A stretch of 64,000 bases of DNA from Mugil cephalus (lineage: Eukaryota; Chordata; Actinopteri; Mugiliformes; Mugilidae): NCBI RefSeq assembly GCF_022458985.1, contig NC_061773.1, positions 4,780,001 through 4,844,000 of the forward strand. The letters are read 5' to 3'. The position numbers were made by a program, and so were the translations under genes. The first letter of the stretch is position 1, and every line of letters begins with the position of its first letter. Shown piece by piece: positions 23,718-37,702 of the stretch. Below the pieces are notes generated by a model. That model was not told where the DNA came from, did no database searches, and worked only from the letters and a program-made list of their open reading frames with translations.

Positions 23718-26700
23718 GTACGATTATCTGCTGTTTTATTGATAAGACAGTTTTTGTAAGGAAGCAATATTCCTACTGTTAAACTATATGCTATATTTGC
23801 TTATAAAAACATTAGATTTGCATATTTCAGTGACATAAAGTGTTTTTATTTACTATAAGAAGAACCCTGATCAGAGTTCTTGTTTTTAAATACATTTTTC
23901 TTTCTTAAATTAAGAATAGGAAGAATAACAAGTTCTGACACTTTTTGTGTGTCTTATACCCATTACATTGCATTTTCTTTGTATTCTTATATTTAATGTC
24001 TTTTTGAGATGGATATGGTGTGGTTTTAATCGCAGTTCCTGGTAAAAAAAAAAAAAAAAATCAATGAAAGGAGACGCTTCTATACTCTGGTTTCAGTAAT
24101 TAAGCTCATGTAAATGAAATGTGAAACCAGTCACTGAGCGGTATGTCCAGATGGAGGAACTCTGAAAAAATCCACGCTGTATAAATGACCCCAGAAGACA
24201 CAGCACTTAGAGATAAAATTTGGAGTTGCTGACATTTTGCAGAAATGTTTAACGCAAGTGAAATGCTTTTAGACGGGCACAGCGCTCTGTGTAGACGGTG
24301 TGACCTTGGAGCGCTGCACGCGCAGAGAGCGATAGGCAAACGTTGGCTGACCCACTTCAGAGAGAACACTTTGCCCTCAGCCTGGAGGAATCAGATGCCA
24401 TTGTGTTTTCTCCGTAGAAGTAGGATATAGTTCCACATCTGTGTGCATTTGAATGTCGGTTTGTCTTGACTCGAGTTTCAAGCTTAAAAAGCTTCCTGCT
24501 ACATGACTCACTTGATCAGTGATTCAGAACGATGATGTGGTCGAAGAGTGCTGTTTGTCATTCCAGATCAGAGGCATCCATAGACGAAGGTCACGGTTTA
24601 ATCAGATGTCTAGGCTATAGAAGGCAGCAATCAGTGATTCTAGATGGTAATATGAGGTAATGGCGCTTTAACGAATGAGTCACTAAGATGGGCGCTGTGA
24701 AGCAGCAGCCACAAAAGCCTACAGATCTATCAGGAGCATAGATACCGTTGTGGTTTACTGTATTAAGAGAAAGCACGCAGTCTATTTATACTTACAGTGG
24801 CGCTCTTACAAAAATGATCAATTAAAATTCTCAGTTGCTTTGAGCAGTGAGCAACAGCAGCGAAGGAACCATGACTATTTAAAAGTGAAACCACCTTTAA
24901 GCGTGTTGCTCAACAACAACTGATTATGGATACTTATTGTATTCGCTGCCGCCTACGCTTTAATGCCTTCTTATCGGACGGACGGTGCAGACCTGACAGC
25001 AGGACCAGCACGTAATGAGTCACTGAGAATCACTAATGGAGCACTTCATAGGGATATCGGTGCTAGGTTGCTGCGCTGGCTTGTTAAATGATACTTTGTG
25101 TCTGTGCTGACTCATGTGATCATTTTCCTATTTGTCTGCAACATAATCCATGCACAACATGGTCAGAGCCATCACTTCAATCCTTGACTGTTTTTCTTCA
25201 GGGTTCGGTGGAGCTTGTAGCACGCTGTGTTGTGTAAAACAGCCTGTGTGGGTTACGACTAAAACCATATTCGCACGGGACTACAATTACCTGGGGACCT
25301 CTAGTCTTGTGTAGCAATGTCGGAGTGTGTCTGTGATCTTAGTTCTGTGTCATGTCTGTGGTGCCTTTGGTAATTTGTAGCGCAAAATAGAAATTACTCA
25401 GTAAATTACCCATCATGCTTTTCCAAATATAGAGGTCCTGTAATAATACTGTTATTCAGGATGGGGGGCTTTTTTCTGCCTGTTTCACTTAAAAATTATG
25501 GAGGAAAAGGAAGTTTTATGTGCACATTCAGGATGGTGTCACTGCACAACTCTGAGAGAAAAAGAAAGCTCACAACCATGATGAAATGGGTGACATGTCA
25601 GGAAGCACATTTTGAAGTGTCATTTGAACAGAATAGGGCAGAGGACCATATTAGAAACTTACTGCTGAATGTTATAGGATATTGGTTGAATTGATTGATT
25701 AATCTTGAAATCTTGATGAAAAGCAAAGGACCTCTAACTTCTAACGCTAGACCGCATGGTATCTAAACAAATCAAACTTTTTGTGTTCATTGCTGTTTGT
25801 ATGTCTCACCACCAAGAACAACCAGCATTTGCGTTGATGATTTAAGCATGTAGCAGTGCAGCAGTAAGATTTGGACTGTGTGACAAACCGATATCACAAT
25901 CAGAATCAGAGAACCTTTATTTGTCCCACAAACTTGGGAAATTACAGGGAAAAAAAGAAATGCAGAATGACATGAGGAGAGGGGAGGAGAAAGAGCAACC
26001 CCATACTGTGCAAGCAAGTGGCCATCCGTTCCTACTGCCACCTACAGCGCATCACGGCACCCTCTTGTCACACCCGCGGTAAAAGTGGCGAAGCCGTTGA
26101 GGGGTACGGGGGGTGATAGCATATCTGTCCATGTGTATGTGTGTGTGTAGTCGCTTTGCCTGAACAGATAGAAATGAGCGATTCATTCGTTTGCAGTGAC
26201 CACTTTCATTACTTTATAGCACATCTGTGACTCCAGGTTTCAGGGTTTTTGAGACAAAAGACCAGAGATACTGCACGAAGCTTGAAGCTGAAGGTCCTAC
26301 ACTGGTCCTACATTCGCATTCAGGAATAGCGGGCACATTTGTTGGCCCTTTGGCCTTGAAGCAAAGCAAGACACGAGGGATTTTTCTCAGACTGACATCC
26401 CCGCCCCCGTTTGTATGTGATAGAGATGAGCTGTGCAGTGACGTCCCATACACTCAGTTGGGTTCATGCTTTCTAGTTTGGTTTCTTGCAGTGAGGCTAG
26501 ATCTAATCATGTCATGTTTATATATCCAAGTCATTTTGTGTAAACATCATCCACACTGCATCGTACAATAGTCGCCTTTCTAATATAACACGGCTTGTCA
26601 ATATAAACTTACTGCTGGCTCTTCAGATTTTAAGCAAAGGTCCATTAGTCCGTTGACAGTTTCTCTGTGTCAGCATGTTTGAAGCTCTTAAGCTGTTTCA

Positions 26701-27774
26701 TCTGGACGTCCTTTATATAGTCATCATTACCAGTCTCTAATGAGTGGAAGGTTTGTGTTTACCTGTCTTTTTCTTTCATATTCCTAGTACCTTGAATTTT
26801 ATTTGTGTTTGTTTTTATTTCATTTAGCCAATCCTGAGTTGTGAGTCAGAAGAGGAGAAGCTGGGCTGATGGTAAGCTCTATTCAACACACTGTCTCATC
26901 TCATCTCCTCTCTTTGTTTCTTTCTCCATTTCATCACGTGTTGATAAATCAAACGTTTTGTATGCAGTATAAGCTGCCACCCGAGAGCCAAAGATATGGG
27001 ACGTCCTTTTAAATGACAAGGTTTAGCGCTTGTTGAGATGCAAACGGGAAGCCGCTGTGGATCATGGAGCACCTGACTCGGCTGAGAATTAGTCGCTGTC
27101 CCTTTAACATTTAATTTGCATTCTTTTACACTCTGTGGTTTCTTTGTTGTCATCATTTAAGCACTCTCAGTTATGTTGTTGATTACTTTTTACAATGAAT
27201 ATTTTCTGAAATGCCATAATTTAATTACTTTATTTGCAGGAATAAACTGTGTTAACTATTTAACAAACAGACGAACCAAATGACAAAGTTGGACATTTCA
27301 GAAACTGTTCATTTTGTAGACTTTGTGTTTTTTACATTACCAGGTTGACGCTGTCAGACATTCTGCATGCTGTTAAATTAAATTGGATACCTGTAAGGTT
27401 TTCATTCAGGAGAGTAAATATAAAAACAAAAAATATGTTTGGACAAAATTAACAAAGACTTGCAGACCTGCAGAAAAAGTGGTCATGTCTGTGCCAACCT
27501 GTTTTATTTTGCTTAATATTGTTTTATATTCTTCAGCTTATTAAGTTTGTCATCCACTGCTGCATGTCATAATGCATTTTATTTTCCTTTTTGTGGTAGA
27601 CAAGCATGACTTTGAGCCAAGCCACAGATCCATGCCCACTCAAAAGGCCCAACTGAGCGCCATCCCCTCTGCTTTCAACCGGCCTCTCAGGGTGGGGGGG
27701 GGGGTGTGTTGACGGGGCATAGCTAGCCTTCTGCACCCCCAAGCAGGACCTCGCTGTGAAACTGGAGGTCTCTG

Positions 27775-28759
27775 ATGGATCAGGGTAGTAGTGAGCAGAG
27801 TCCGGAGGAGCCGGACGCAGGAGGCCGAGCGGAGCCGGAGCTCGGCAGGAGGGCGTCGGAGTCAGAGCACGGCCTGTCCAAAATCACCCATAATGCCCTG
27901 GAGAACATGGGAGCGTTGGGCCATGGCCTGAAGCAGTTCTTCCAGCCACAGCGCCGACGCTCCTCCGTTTCCCCGCATGACTCCGCCTTGTCCTCCACAG
28001 GCGCCCCTGCCTCCGAACCCACTGATGTAGGGTCAGAAGTAGGGGACGCTCCTGCCTCCTCGGCCCCCCCTTTGGATTCTGACAACCCTGCCACTTCCGC
28101 CCCTCCCGCAGCTCTGAGCCGCGTTCTGCAACAGATACGAGGTGCTCCACCAATGATGAAGCGAGGCACCAGCCTGCAGAGCCGCCGCAGCAAGGCGGGG
28201 GGAACTGGGGACCCTCCCCAGAAAGGTAGCCCGCAGATCCACCGGCGCAGCACCCATGAAGCCCTGCTGCAGTCCGGACGCCCGCGCTCCTCCTCAACCA
28301 CGGATACGCCCAGCAGCCCAGCCCTAGTTGACATGCTGCTAACCTCTGGTTATCACTCCACTGAAGAGCCTGATAAGGTGAGTGTGTCAGTCCTCTGAGG
28401 TGCTCCAGTGTGAGAAGTAAACTACTGTCTTTTCACAGGTGTTACCTTGGATCAAGATCTGCTAATGGCTAATGCAATATCACAATGCGTAGTAATCGTA
28501 GTGTTTTCTTTTTAATACAGTCTGTCCTAAAACATATAGTGTACAACTCGCATAAAAAAAATATGGCATTACTTTCCAGAATTAAATCCCTGGACTTTTA
28601 GATCCAAGTTGTAATACTAACAAGCTGCTGTGCACCCGTGAGGGGGAAAAGGCTGTTGTACTTGTCTGGCATTTGGTAAATGGTCTTGCTTTTATATAGT
28701 GCTACTGGTACTGAAAGCGCTTTTACAGTCACACACACATCCACCCATTTGCTCACACA

Positions 28760-28823
<64 letters not shown>

Positions 28824-31800
28824 GGCAGTTGCACTGGGAGCAACTGGGGGTTCAGTGTCTTGCTCAGGGACACTTTGACATGTGGCACATTCTGGGGATC
28901 GAAGCGCTAAAACCCTTCGCTTCGCGAACAACCCGCTGAGCCACAGTGGCCCCATTAAGCTGTAAAAATAATAGGTTAGGGTTTTTGAAAATAAAAGTGA
29001 CTCATGCACTAATATGTGCACACAAATGTGAAAACCAAGTGAGTTTGGCAAACGTGTTAAAAGGCCATTAATGGTTTAGATGTGTGTGGATGAAGCAGTG
29101 AATGGGAAGATGAGCTGTTAGCAGTGGAAGGTCAGAGATTACCTCTGAGTGGTTGGTCACTGTGTGCTTTAAGCCTTTCTAAATTTAGTTTTTGCTGTCT
29201 GTGAGTGTACTCCAGGTCAGCTAAGGCTTGCAGGGCTAAACAAACTGAAACATGTGTGAGGATTTTTGTTGTATTTTGAATGTTCATACTAATCTGGTAA
29301 AAGATTCAAGTGAAGCTATGGGACCTGATGACCACTATATGACAGAAGAAGCTCTGGAATCACAAATCGACATTTGCTTCTCCTGCTCCTCACTGGAAGC
29401 TGGAATGAAGTTTATCAGTAGGTGTCATAAACAGGTTTGAAACATTGCACCCTCCATATACTCCTGTGTTATCTTTTGACCCATTACATGTGGGCAAAAT
29501 GCTGCTGCATTTATAGCCATGAGTCTGTAGATTCAGCCAGTAAGAAAAATCCTCCTAAGAACAGTAAATGTGTCTCTGTTGTTTACTCGGAATTCAGGCA
29601 AATAAATATCAAAAATAAAACATCAATGCAAGTAAGTGAATCTGTTTATTTCAATATATTGTTTGTGTTACTCAGTGTGTTGGATGTTTTACCACTGTAA
29701 CAGAATGGAAACATATTCCTAGGGATCTGTCAGTGCTGCTCCAACTTAAAGTTAAGATTCTGATATCAAGGTACAACAGGATCACATGTCATCATTTATG
29801 AGGTAGAACAACTGACTGGCTAAAAACAAAAATCTATATATATATAACAACTAAATTACTGGAGTTCTTTTTATTATTTATTTGTAGTTACTTCTAACAT
29901 CTGTATGTTAGATGAAGGCAGTGGATCCTTGTGATGCTAGTGTCAACACATTATCTGTTGTATTTATACTTTTCTTTGGTTGGATCTGACCATAATGTTT
30001 TGATGTTCCATTTTACCGTTACTAAAGTAAAAATAGTGGCATTTATTCCATTATCAGTAACGTCAGAGGAAACACTGAGGGAGGATGTTGGGTTGGAGAT
30101 TTTTTTCAACATTTTACATGTGTCCCTCAGTCAAGTGTTGTGCACATTATCATATAACCTCGTATTTTCCATTTAGTTCACATCATTTTGTCGGCTCAAA
30201 CATATGCTCCTCCATGTTTCCACTAGTGACTGCTTGAATTAGGCCATTTCAGTTCATTACCATCATGGAATATCTGCTTGTCTTCTTGTCTCAGGATGAG
30301 CCCAGATGCTCGATGATGTCTGTGGCATCAAGTAGAGTTTTTTGGACTTTGGTACAAATGCAAAGTTCATCATGCCAGTCATCATAACTGCTTCAGATAA
30401 CCTGGTCTCTTTTTCAGCATTTTTTCATCTATTAACCTGTCCCTGAACCTGTATCTCAGGAGCTGGAGCAATGCGGTGTGGGTCTAAAGTGTTTGTTATT
30501 TACAGGCGACGCCTACTGTTAATGTGAACTTACAGATATATTTTACCAAGTCATTTTGTATAATTCCATCAGTGCCAGACGTACCCTAAAACATGCTGCC
30601 ATGTTTTGTAATATTTTAAGGGCTTAAGAACATGTGACAGCTGAATGAAGACTTTCTTTTGTCAGACATTGACTTCAGCATATGAATGCACCACCAGGAT
30701 ACTTGTATATAAAAAGTGTCCTTTAATCAGCTTTACATAATTTGAAATAAAACCCAGACGTGTGTTTTTGGTTTTGACAAAGTACTGAAATGAATAATTA
30801 GTGCGCCCCTGGAAGTTAGGAAACATTAATTAATTTAAAGATTATAGTGTCACTTCCATTTATTGTGCAAAGGCTATTATTTAATTGGAATCACAGGATT
30901 TCTTATCTGCTCATCTATGCAGAATTACAGGAATATTCCCTTCAGTGGAAGACACAGTTTTAATATTGTTCTCTAGAAAAAAATGCAGACACCAGTCCAG
31001 CACAATAAAAATGTAAACAGATTTTTTTCTTATTCAATACTGTGATTGGGGACATGTCACCAATAAGGCAAATTAGGCTACTAGGACAAGTTTGTTCTGA
31101 TATATTTTAAAAGATTTTCTTCATTTTCTTTTTGCTTTTCTCTTTGTTCACTTTTGTTTTGCGCAGCTGGATCGTTACGATGGCTCAGTCCCCGCTGTGT
31201 CACCCAATGCCCTCCCCTATGGTGCAGACGGGTACGATGTGGTTGACAGTACCCCAGACCCCCAGCGTACGAAGCAGGCCATTGCCCAGCTACAACAGAA
31301 GATCCTCAAGCTCACAGAACAAATCAAGATAGAACAAACTGCGCGCGATGACAACGTGGCCGAATACCTGAAACTTGCTAATAACGCTGACAAACAGCAG
31401 AGTGCACGAATCAAACAGGTGTTTGAGAAGAAGAACCAAAAGTCAGCTCAGACTATCCAGCAACTGCAGAGGAAGCTGGAGCACTATCATCGGAAACTTC
31501 GTGAGGTGGAGCACAACGGCATCCCCCGCCAGCCAAAAGATGTTTTCCGAGACATGCACCAGGGCCTAAAAGATGTCGGAGCCAAGGTACGTTTGTTCTG
31601 TTTGCTTCTGCTGTTGCTCATGTTCAGCTATATTCCTTCTAATATAATGGTTCATTACGTTGCCTAGAAAAAAAAAAAGCAAATGGTATGAGCCTCATAT
31701 TAGATTCAGATTCAGATTTCAGCTGCCAACTAGTTAGTTGTAGGGCTGGTACTATATCGGATTTTCACTTCATGATGATCGTGGACAAATGAAATCACAA

Positions 31801-34800
31801 TAACAATATTATCATGATATAATAAAAATGTAAATAAAACAGCAAAATCTAGATAATGCATCTTTAACTGTATGTATGTTGTTTTCTCTCTTTTGGAAGA
31901 TGTTCAAGTGGCACTGGATCATTTACACCAGGGATGCCCAGATTCTTCCCGTGGAGGGCAAAATTAAATCCGAGGGGAGGGTCATGGGCCTTAAAATGTT
32001 TATTATGCAGTACATTTAGTTAAATATGGGTGTATATAAAGCCTGGATGTGCAAAATAAACACTATCGTAAATTCATTTTGAAAAATCATGCCACTGGTG
32101 AACTGTTTCCAGGTGAAAAATGACATCAGTCTGTATTTGTAGAGTGCATCTCATAAATGTAGCCACCATTTAAATGTTTCGAGTATACAATGGGACATGC
32201 CAAATGAGAAAGACATGATATTCAATAAATATTTGTTATTATTATTTTATCCACTTGAAACCATGCATTAGTCTATTGCGACTGTGCAGATACATTTGCA
32301 TAATACTGTCCTATTTTCATCACCCTGTCGCTGTACGGTTTTCCATTTAGTACTTAAGATTCTATGACGCTACCAAACCATTACACCACTGCAACATAAA
32401 TGTTAGTCTAAATACATGAAGTTTCATAGAGTGTAGTAGGCTAATGATGTATCGGCTAAGCAGTGTGGGGTGTGTGGTACATTGGAAACGCTACATTTTT
32501 GTAATAATGAGGCACAAGTTCCATTCCCATAGAAAACTCTTATGTTATATTCATGTATTTTATTTATAATCAGCTTTAAACCCCATAGTCATTTAGAGCA
32601 GACAAACAGCATTGTGCAAGGAAAATCAAGTCCCAGGTGTAAACCAATAAAAGACACCTTGCATTACATATTATTGTCCACTAGTTGAGCACTGCGTCAT
32701 TGACGCCTCAAGTAATGAACCATTTTTTATCATGTCTTTTATGACGTCTGAACCACTTTACTGCTTCATTCTGTATCAAAATCCTGTCCCTGGTATGGTC
32801 GTGTGTGAAGCAAATAATGACCGAGTCAAGAGAGATTTGGTTTGACAGTGTTGAATTCATTACGAATATTCTATAACACAACTAAACCGATACTAAGAGC
32901 AAATGAATATAGTTGATGTAAGTGTATAAATTAGCAAAGGTTCATTGGGTGTAGCGCTGATGTTAATCAAGAAGAACAACAAGGTAGTAGTGTGTGCGGG
33001 TCTCGTACATCGTGAAAGTGGTGGTTTTGGAGCAAGGGTTTGATTCCCGTTGAAGATGGTTATTTATTTTTTATTTAACTGTTATATGTGTACGATTTAT
33101 TTGTAATATGTGGCAAATCAAGTCCCACACAAATATGAAGCAATAAATGTACTACATTTTATTGTCCACTAAATGTCTTAAGGGCGCTAAGGGCACACTG
33201 TGTTATTGAAGTTTCAGCAATGAACCTTTTTTTGAATCACATGTGAAGGTGTCAACAAAGCCTCGATTGGCCATCACTGCCTCTTACTTACTGCTGGTGT
33301 TCTTCACCTCACAGAATTTGAGCTGGCAGGAGCTCAATAGCGCCACCCTACCATCAATGTATCGTAATCATATTCTTTGGTCAGGAGGGGAAGTGCACAA
33401 TAATATTCAGTAATATTCAAGAGATGTACTGATACTAATAATGTTCAATATTCAATGAGAGCACGGATTACGAACGCTGTCGGAGGGAAAAAAGAAAAGT
33501 ATACAGTGGACAAGGCGCGGGCCAAGTACAGTCGGTTGAAGGCCAATCCCCAACCAAGATTTACACAAAATTATCATTTGCACATTTTTAATACGATATT
33601 TAAATACATTTTTTAATACCACAATTATCATCAATACCGGTATACTGCAACAGCCCTCGTTAGTTATTTAACCCCAACTGGTGAAGTGAGTAGTTTCTCA
33701 TTTCATGTTGTTGAAAGACACGTGGTTGTGGAAAAGATGTTAGTCTGTTTGAGAAGCGTCACATCATTGACATGCATCAAGCAGAGAGAACATCTAAGGA
33801 GATTGAAGCAGAAACTACTAAAACTGGGTTAAGAACAGTCCAACGCATTATTAAAAACTGGACGGATAGTGGAGAACTATCGTCTTCGAGGAAGAAATGT
33901 GGTTGAAAAAAAATTGTCTTTATCATGTTTAAGTTGGTTGTATGTGATTAACTGAATCGCAGGAGCAGAGCTTTCCCAGTAAAGGTTTTATTTTAATGAT
34001 ATGATCAATATTATTAATTTGACTTGTCAGTGTTTTTAATCTTGTGGCTGATCGATTTGGACCATTTACTGACGTGATCTCACTCATTACAGGTGACGGG
34101 AGGCCTCTCTAGCTTCTCTCAAGCCACCCATTCAGCTGCTGGAGCTGTGGTGTCCAAACCAAGAGAAATTGCTTCCCTGATACGCAACAAGTTTGGCAGT
34201 GCTGATAACATTTCAGCCCTGAAAGACTCTTTGGATGAAACCCCGGGGGACGAGGGCGTTGGCCCTGGGGGATCTAGGACCCTTGGTACGGGACAATTGC
34301 AGTCTAGCCCAAAGTATGGTAGTGATGATGACTGTTCTAGTGCTACGTCAGGCTCTGCCGGAGCGAATAGCATGCCTGGAGCCCCTGGTGGCCCCCCGAG
34401 CTCCAGGGGCAACACCCTTGATCATGCCCAAGCCTCAGGCTTTGATGCCATACTCCATGAGATTCAAGAGCTTCGTGACAACCAAGGGCGACTTGAGGAG
34501 TCTTTTGAAAGTTTGAAAGCCCACTATCAGCGGGACTACACCATGATCATGGAGGCGCTACAAGAGGAAAGATACAGGTAGGCGCACACACACACTGGTC
34601 TGTTTGGATGGACGAATGTGTTTGTTTCTGAACTGTGCTGATGTTGCTGTTTTTCAGGTGTGAACGTTTAGAGGAGCAGCTCAATGATTTGACAGAACTG
34701 CACCAGAATGAAATTTTGAACTTGAAACAGGAACTAGCCAGCATGGAGGAGAAGATTGCCTATCAGTCCTATGAAAGGGCAAGAGACATACAGGTGAGCT

Positions 34801-35184
34801 ACACCACAATGAAACACAACTCATCTGCTTCATCAGTCACCTCACTGGTGTTTTGTCTCTGACCTGTAGGAGGCGCTAGAGGCTTGTCAGACACGTATCT
34901 CCAAGATGGAGCTGCAGCAGCAGCAGCAGCAGGCGGTGCAGTTGGAGGGTTTGGAGAATGCCACAGCACGGACTCTACTCGGAAAACTAATCAATGTGCT
35001 GCTAGCTGTTATGGCGGTCCTTCTGGTGTTTGTGTCCACAGTGGCTAACTGTGTTGTCCCCCTAATGAAGACACGCAGCCGCACGCTTTCTACTCTGCTC
35101 CTTGTTATCCTTCTGGCCTTCCTCTGGAGGCACTGGGATGCCATGTCGGAGTGTCTGCATCGCTTTCTTCTGCACCCCAGATGA
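27775..35184 (+). CDS. tmcc1: TMCC1, ER-anchored coiled-coil protein
   Basis: Five coding exons: 27775-28377, 31167-31586, 34093-34577, 34658-34793, 34870-35184; 652 residues (human 653). The coding exon appears to begin near 27600 with 5' UTR. The N-terminal third has [20 protein letters not shown] and [11 protein letters not shown]; the middle carries [20 protein letters not shown] and [14 protein letters not shown]; a second coiled coil runs about 470-575. Two C-terminal hydrophobic segments lie at about 589-612 and 621-636, in [20 protein letters not shown] and [20 protein letters not shown]1 sits in the rough ER, binds ribosomes through its coiled coil, and acts at ER-endosome contacts where actin-dependent endosome fission occurs. 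It is strongly conserved here. The third-exon intron (31587-34092) is packed with repeats. The 3' UTR runs to an AATAAA near 36198. Confidence 0.97.
28670..28955 (-). mobile_element. SINE-like fish repeat with tRNA-type promoter boxes
   Basis: Read on the minus strand, the right end has GTGGCTCAGCGGG (A-box-like) and TTCGATCCCC (B-box-like), the usual head of a tRNA-derived SINE. The text reading ...GGGGTTCAGTGTCTTGCTCA on the plus strand and TTTTATATAGTGCTACTGG is widespread in fish genomes. A (CA)n run interrupts it. Confidence 0.6.
28762..28821. repeat. (CA)n microsatellite
   Basis: About 60 bp of CA dinucleotides, inside the SINE-like repeat. Confidence 0.98.
32620..32760 (+). repeat. 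Direct repeat, left copy
   Basis: AATCAAGTCCCA is followed about 45 bp later by TTATTGTCCACTA and then AATGAACC, in the same order and spacing as at 33110-33235. The copies have diverged substantially. Confidence 0.5.
33110..33250 (+). repeat. Direct repeat, right copy
   Basis: Same order of shared words as 32620-32760. Between the copies, GGTTTGATTCCCG at about 33038-33050 resembles a tRNA B box. The pair may be a duplicated SINE-like unit or the ends of a larger element. Confidence 0.45.
33720..33910 (+). mobile_element. Tc1/mariner transposase N-terminal fragment
   Basis: The plus-strand frame reads [20 protein letters not shown] and then [15 protein letters not shown], the helix-turn-helix DNA-binding part of a Tc1-like transposase. 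It stops at TGA near 33905, with no catalytic domain, so it is a fragment in the tmcc1 intron. Confidence 0.7.
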
Positions 35185-37702
35185 CCGACCCAGGACGCGT
35201 ATTTTCATGATAAAGTGTGTGGGGCTGGTGAGTAAAGGGAGGACATTGACCCATACAGGGAGTTCAGTCTCAGCAGTCCTGCCTTTTCAAATTCTTCATC
35301 AGCTTCTCAAAACACTCAGGAGGATTGCATCGGAGGCTTTGTCACTTTACCACTTTCTGAAATGTGTTTTGAGAAGAGTAACGGGATCCAGAGAGAAGAG
35401 GCTGGATGTTTGGTATTGACTTTCTATCATTGGTGCAATTGTGGCACAAGCACATACTGTAAGAGTGAATGGAGCATGGCTGAAGGAGGGGTCGAGAGAA
35501 CTGCACACTTTCTCTCTTCTGAGTGAATTTGTTTACATGTGGAAAACGTCGCATTGTTTCTCCACTGAAGAAATTGTAATTCAGAGTTTTATTACATTTG
35601 AGCTGATTCAAGTGGTATTGTTTTGAAGTCACTGCTATTTTTAATACAGCTAATTGGTGGATTTTTATTTTATTTTAACCGTAATGAGCTGACAGTGTTC
35701 TGAAGATTGTGTTGCCCACTTTGTCTCCTTTTTCGTAAATTCTCTCTCTTCTGGCTCTTGTGATTCTGGTTATTCGGTCTGCACTTCCTTCCCTATTTAT
35801 CTTTTTAAATTCAGCTTCTGTGACCAACGCTTCCTCTTCCTGCTCACGACACTGAAGAACGGGGTGCTTGCACATCAGCTACATTGCTCTGGAATCACTG
35901 GGTTAAATACTGTAGTTGTGGGTTCTTGACTTGTTTCTTTTGGATGTATGAAGTCAATAACACTGGCTCTGCCACAACCAAGATATTTCTATCAAAAACA
36001 TTGTGTTTGGAGTTGCAACCCTGCCAACTGGATCTTGCTATCCTGGTGGCATTTCCACTGCAGATGAATAATCTATGAACGGATTTAACATACTTGAAGA
36101 GCGGTCAAACTGCTCAAAGACTCAGTGCTTCCGTACTGTTTCTATTAGTGACAATGAAATAGTAATACTTTTTAGTTGATTTTTTTATTTTTTAAAGATA
36201 AATAAATTTGCTGTTTTAAAAGGTGATTGCAAATCTCTAACTTGTCTTTTTCTTCAGTGCCTGAAGTTGAGTTGCTTCATTTGGAGCTGATTACAGTGAA
36301 GATCTGTTGGGCCAATCAAATCGTTTAAGCAGTTTTATGCGGTAATGGACAGAAGAGCAACAGCGACGTAATTATATACGTCTTCTAAGTGCCATGGACT
36401 GTCTAATCTTATGCAGAGGTACTTTCCTCTCTGTAACAGGTGAAACATTCCTGAGATGTGCCAGGCTATTACATTACAAAAACTCTTTTGGGGTCACCAT
36501 TGAGGGTTAATCAGGGAAATATCTGTAGCAGCTTATCATCTTTCAGTATGTCATCTTTCATATTGCAAAAAAAGGATTGTTAATGTGTAGGAAACTCAAG
36601 ACATTGTATTTACAGTGTGAAACCGTTGCATTCAGGTCACCTCTTTTTTTTTGTTTAATGTTATTCCTCATGCATTTCACCCACACTCATTACAGCGGGC
36701 AGTCACACATGCAGCAGCACCCTGGGCTGGTCTGTTTGCTCAGAGCACCTGTGGATGTAGGAGGGATTCAAACCACAGTGAATCTTATAGTCCCAAGGCT
36801 TTTTCTCTAACCACTCGTTCACAGCTCTCAGCTTACAGCAGAGAAAACCCTTATTATGACGTAACGACTGAAACGTAGGAAAAGTCTCTGTTTTTCTGCC
36901 ACAAGAATGACCAAAGTCACGTATTTCACATCGCTGTGATCACATCATCCCCAACTTGACCCTCAGAGGTTTAATTATCTTGAGGAAGTGCTCTATCAGT
37001 CCTTTTGGTTGAATTCAACATGAAATTACCACCCACAATCCCTTGAACAAGTCAGATAAGGTACAATAATTAAATCACCATTGATTTTCCTTCTCCGTGC
37101 AGCACCAAGGAAGTCAAGGTTGTACCAGAAACCCCTTCCCGTTTGTTTTTTTCGACTTTTTGACTTGACCCATCTTACATATAAGTCAATATGACTCAGT
37201 CTGACTCCATCACTTTTCCACTGCACTGAGTAAATTAAATAATAAGTTTAACAACTCAATGAAAATACTCCAACTCAGGATACCGATCAATTTCAAACAT
37301 TAATCTTGGTCCAGATGAGAAGTGTCAGTACATCTCTATTTGGGATATCGGAATATTTTACCGTTGCTAAGCAACACGAACACCTGAACGCTAGCTAGAA
37401 AAATGCTAACGACGGGCCAAAGCACCGATAGCTTGGACTGTTTACACAGCTAAAACAACAGAAATGCGTCCGTTTAACAAAGCCAAGTGAAAGAGTACGA
37501 TAAAAGCGAGTGGTAAATTTGTCGACATATAGTTTGTTATCGACACCTGGCACTTGAGAAACACAGCTTTCAAACGGCTTCGTTTGAGCCAGGTAAGTTA
37601 ACGTTAAGTACCTAACTTAGCTAGCAATACGACCAAGTTTATCTGAGACACTTAGTATTATCTTATTCACACTTAACATATTTCTAGACAAGGTTTATTT
37701 TT

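Larger units (their letters stand above)
19601..27599. other. tmcc1 upstream region and 5' introns
   Basis: No coding exon was seen. It includes a CpG-rich block at 20050-20530, candidate untranslated exons at 23539-23717 and 26828-26871, a long TG run at 22116-22191, and a short stretch near 25905-25950 resembling the 3' tail of a fish LINE/SINE (CAGAATCAGAGAACCTTTAT). The rest is intron-like. Confidence 0.5.
28378..31166 (+). other. tmcc1 intron 1 (between coding exons 1 and 2)
   Basis: No exon was recognised. It contains a tRNA-like SINE repeat with an internal CA run at 28670-28955. The remainder is AT-rich unique-looking sequence. Confidence 0.6.
31738..33658. mobile_element. Nonautonomous DNA transposon with nested insertions in tmcc1 intron 2
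   Basis: The left end (31741, TAGGGCTGGTACTATATCGG, then GATTTTCACTTC) and right end (ending ACTGCAACAGCCCTC at about 33657) are inverted relatives. The reverse complement of the right end reads GAGGGCTGTTGCAGTATACC. The same two end types occur about 240 bp apart at 60190-60430, so the original element was probably short and later sequence was inserted. The inner part (about 31910-33540) includes CCAGGGATGCCCAGATTCTT, a motif of another fish DNA repeat, and a pair of direct repeats. Superfamily (hAT-like) is a guess from the ends. Confidence 0.55.

Noticed and set aside
27780-28334. Long minus-strand open frames (184 and 137 codons) opposite tmcc1 coding exon 1
   Set aside because: They are shadows of the GC-rich tmcc1 exon, whose plus-strand frame matches TMCC1 throughout.
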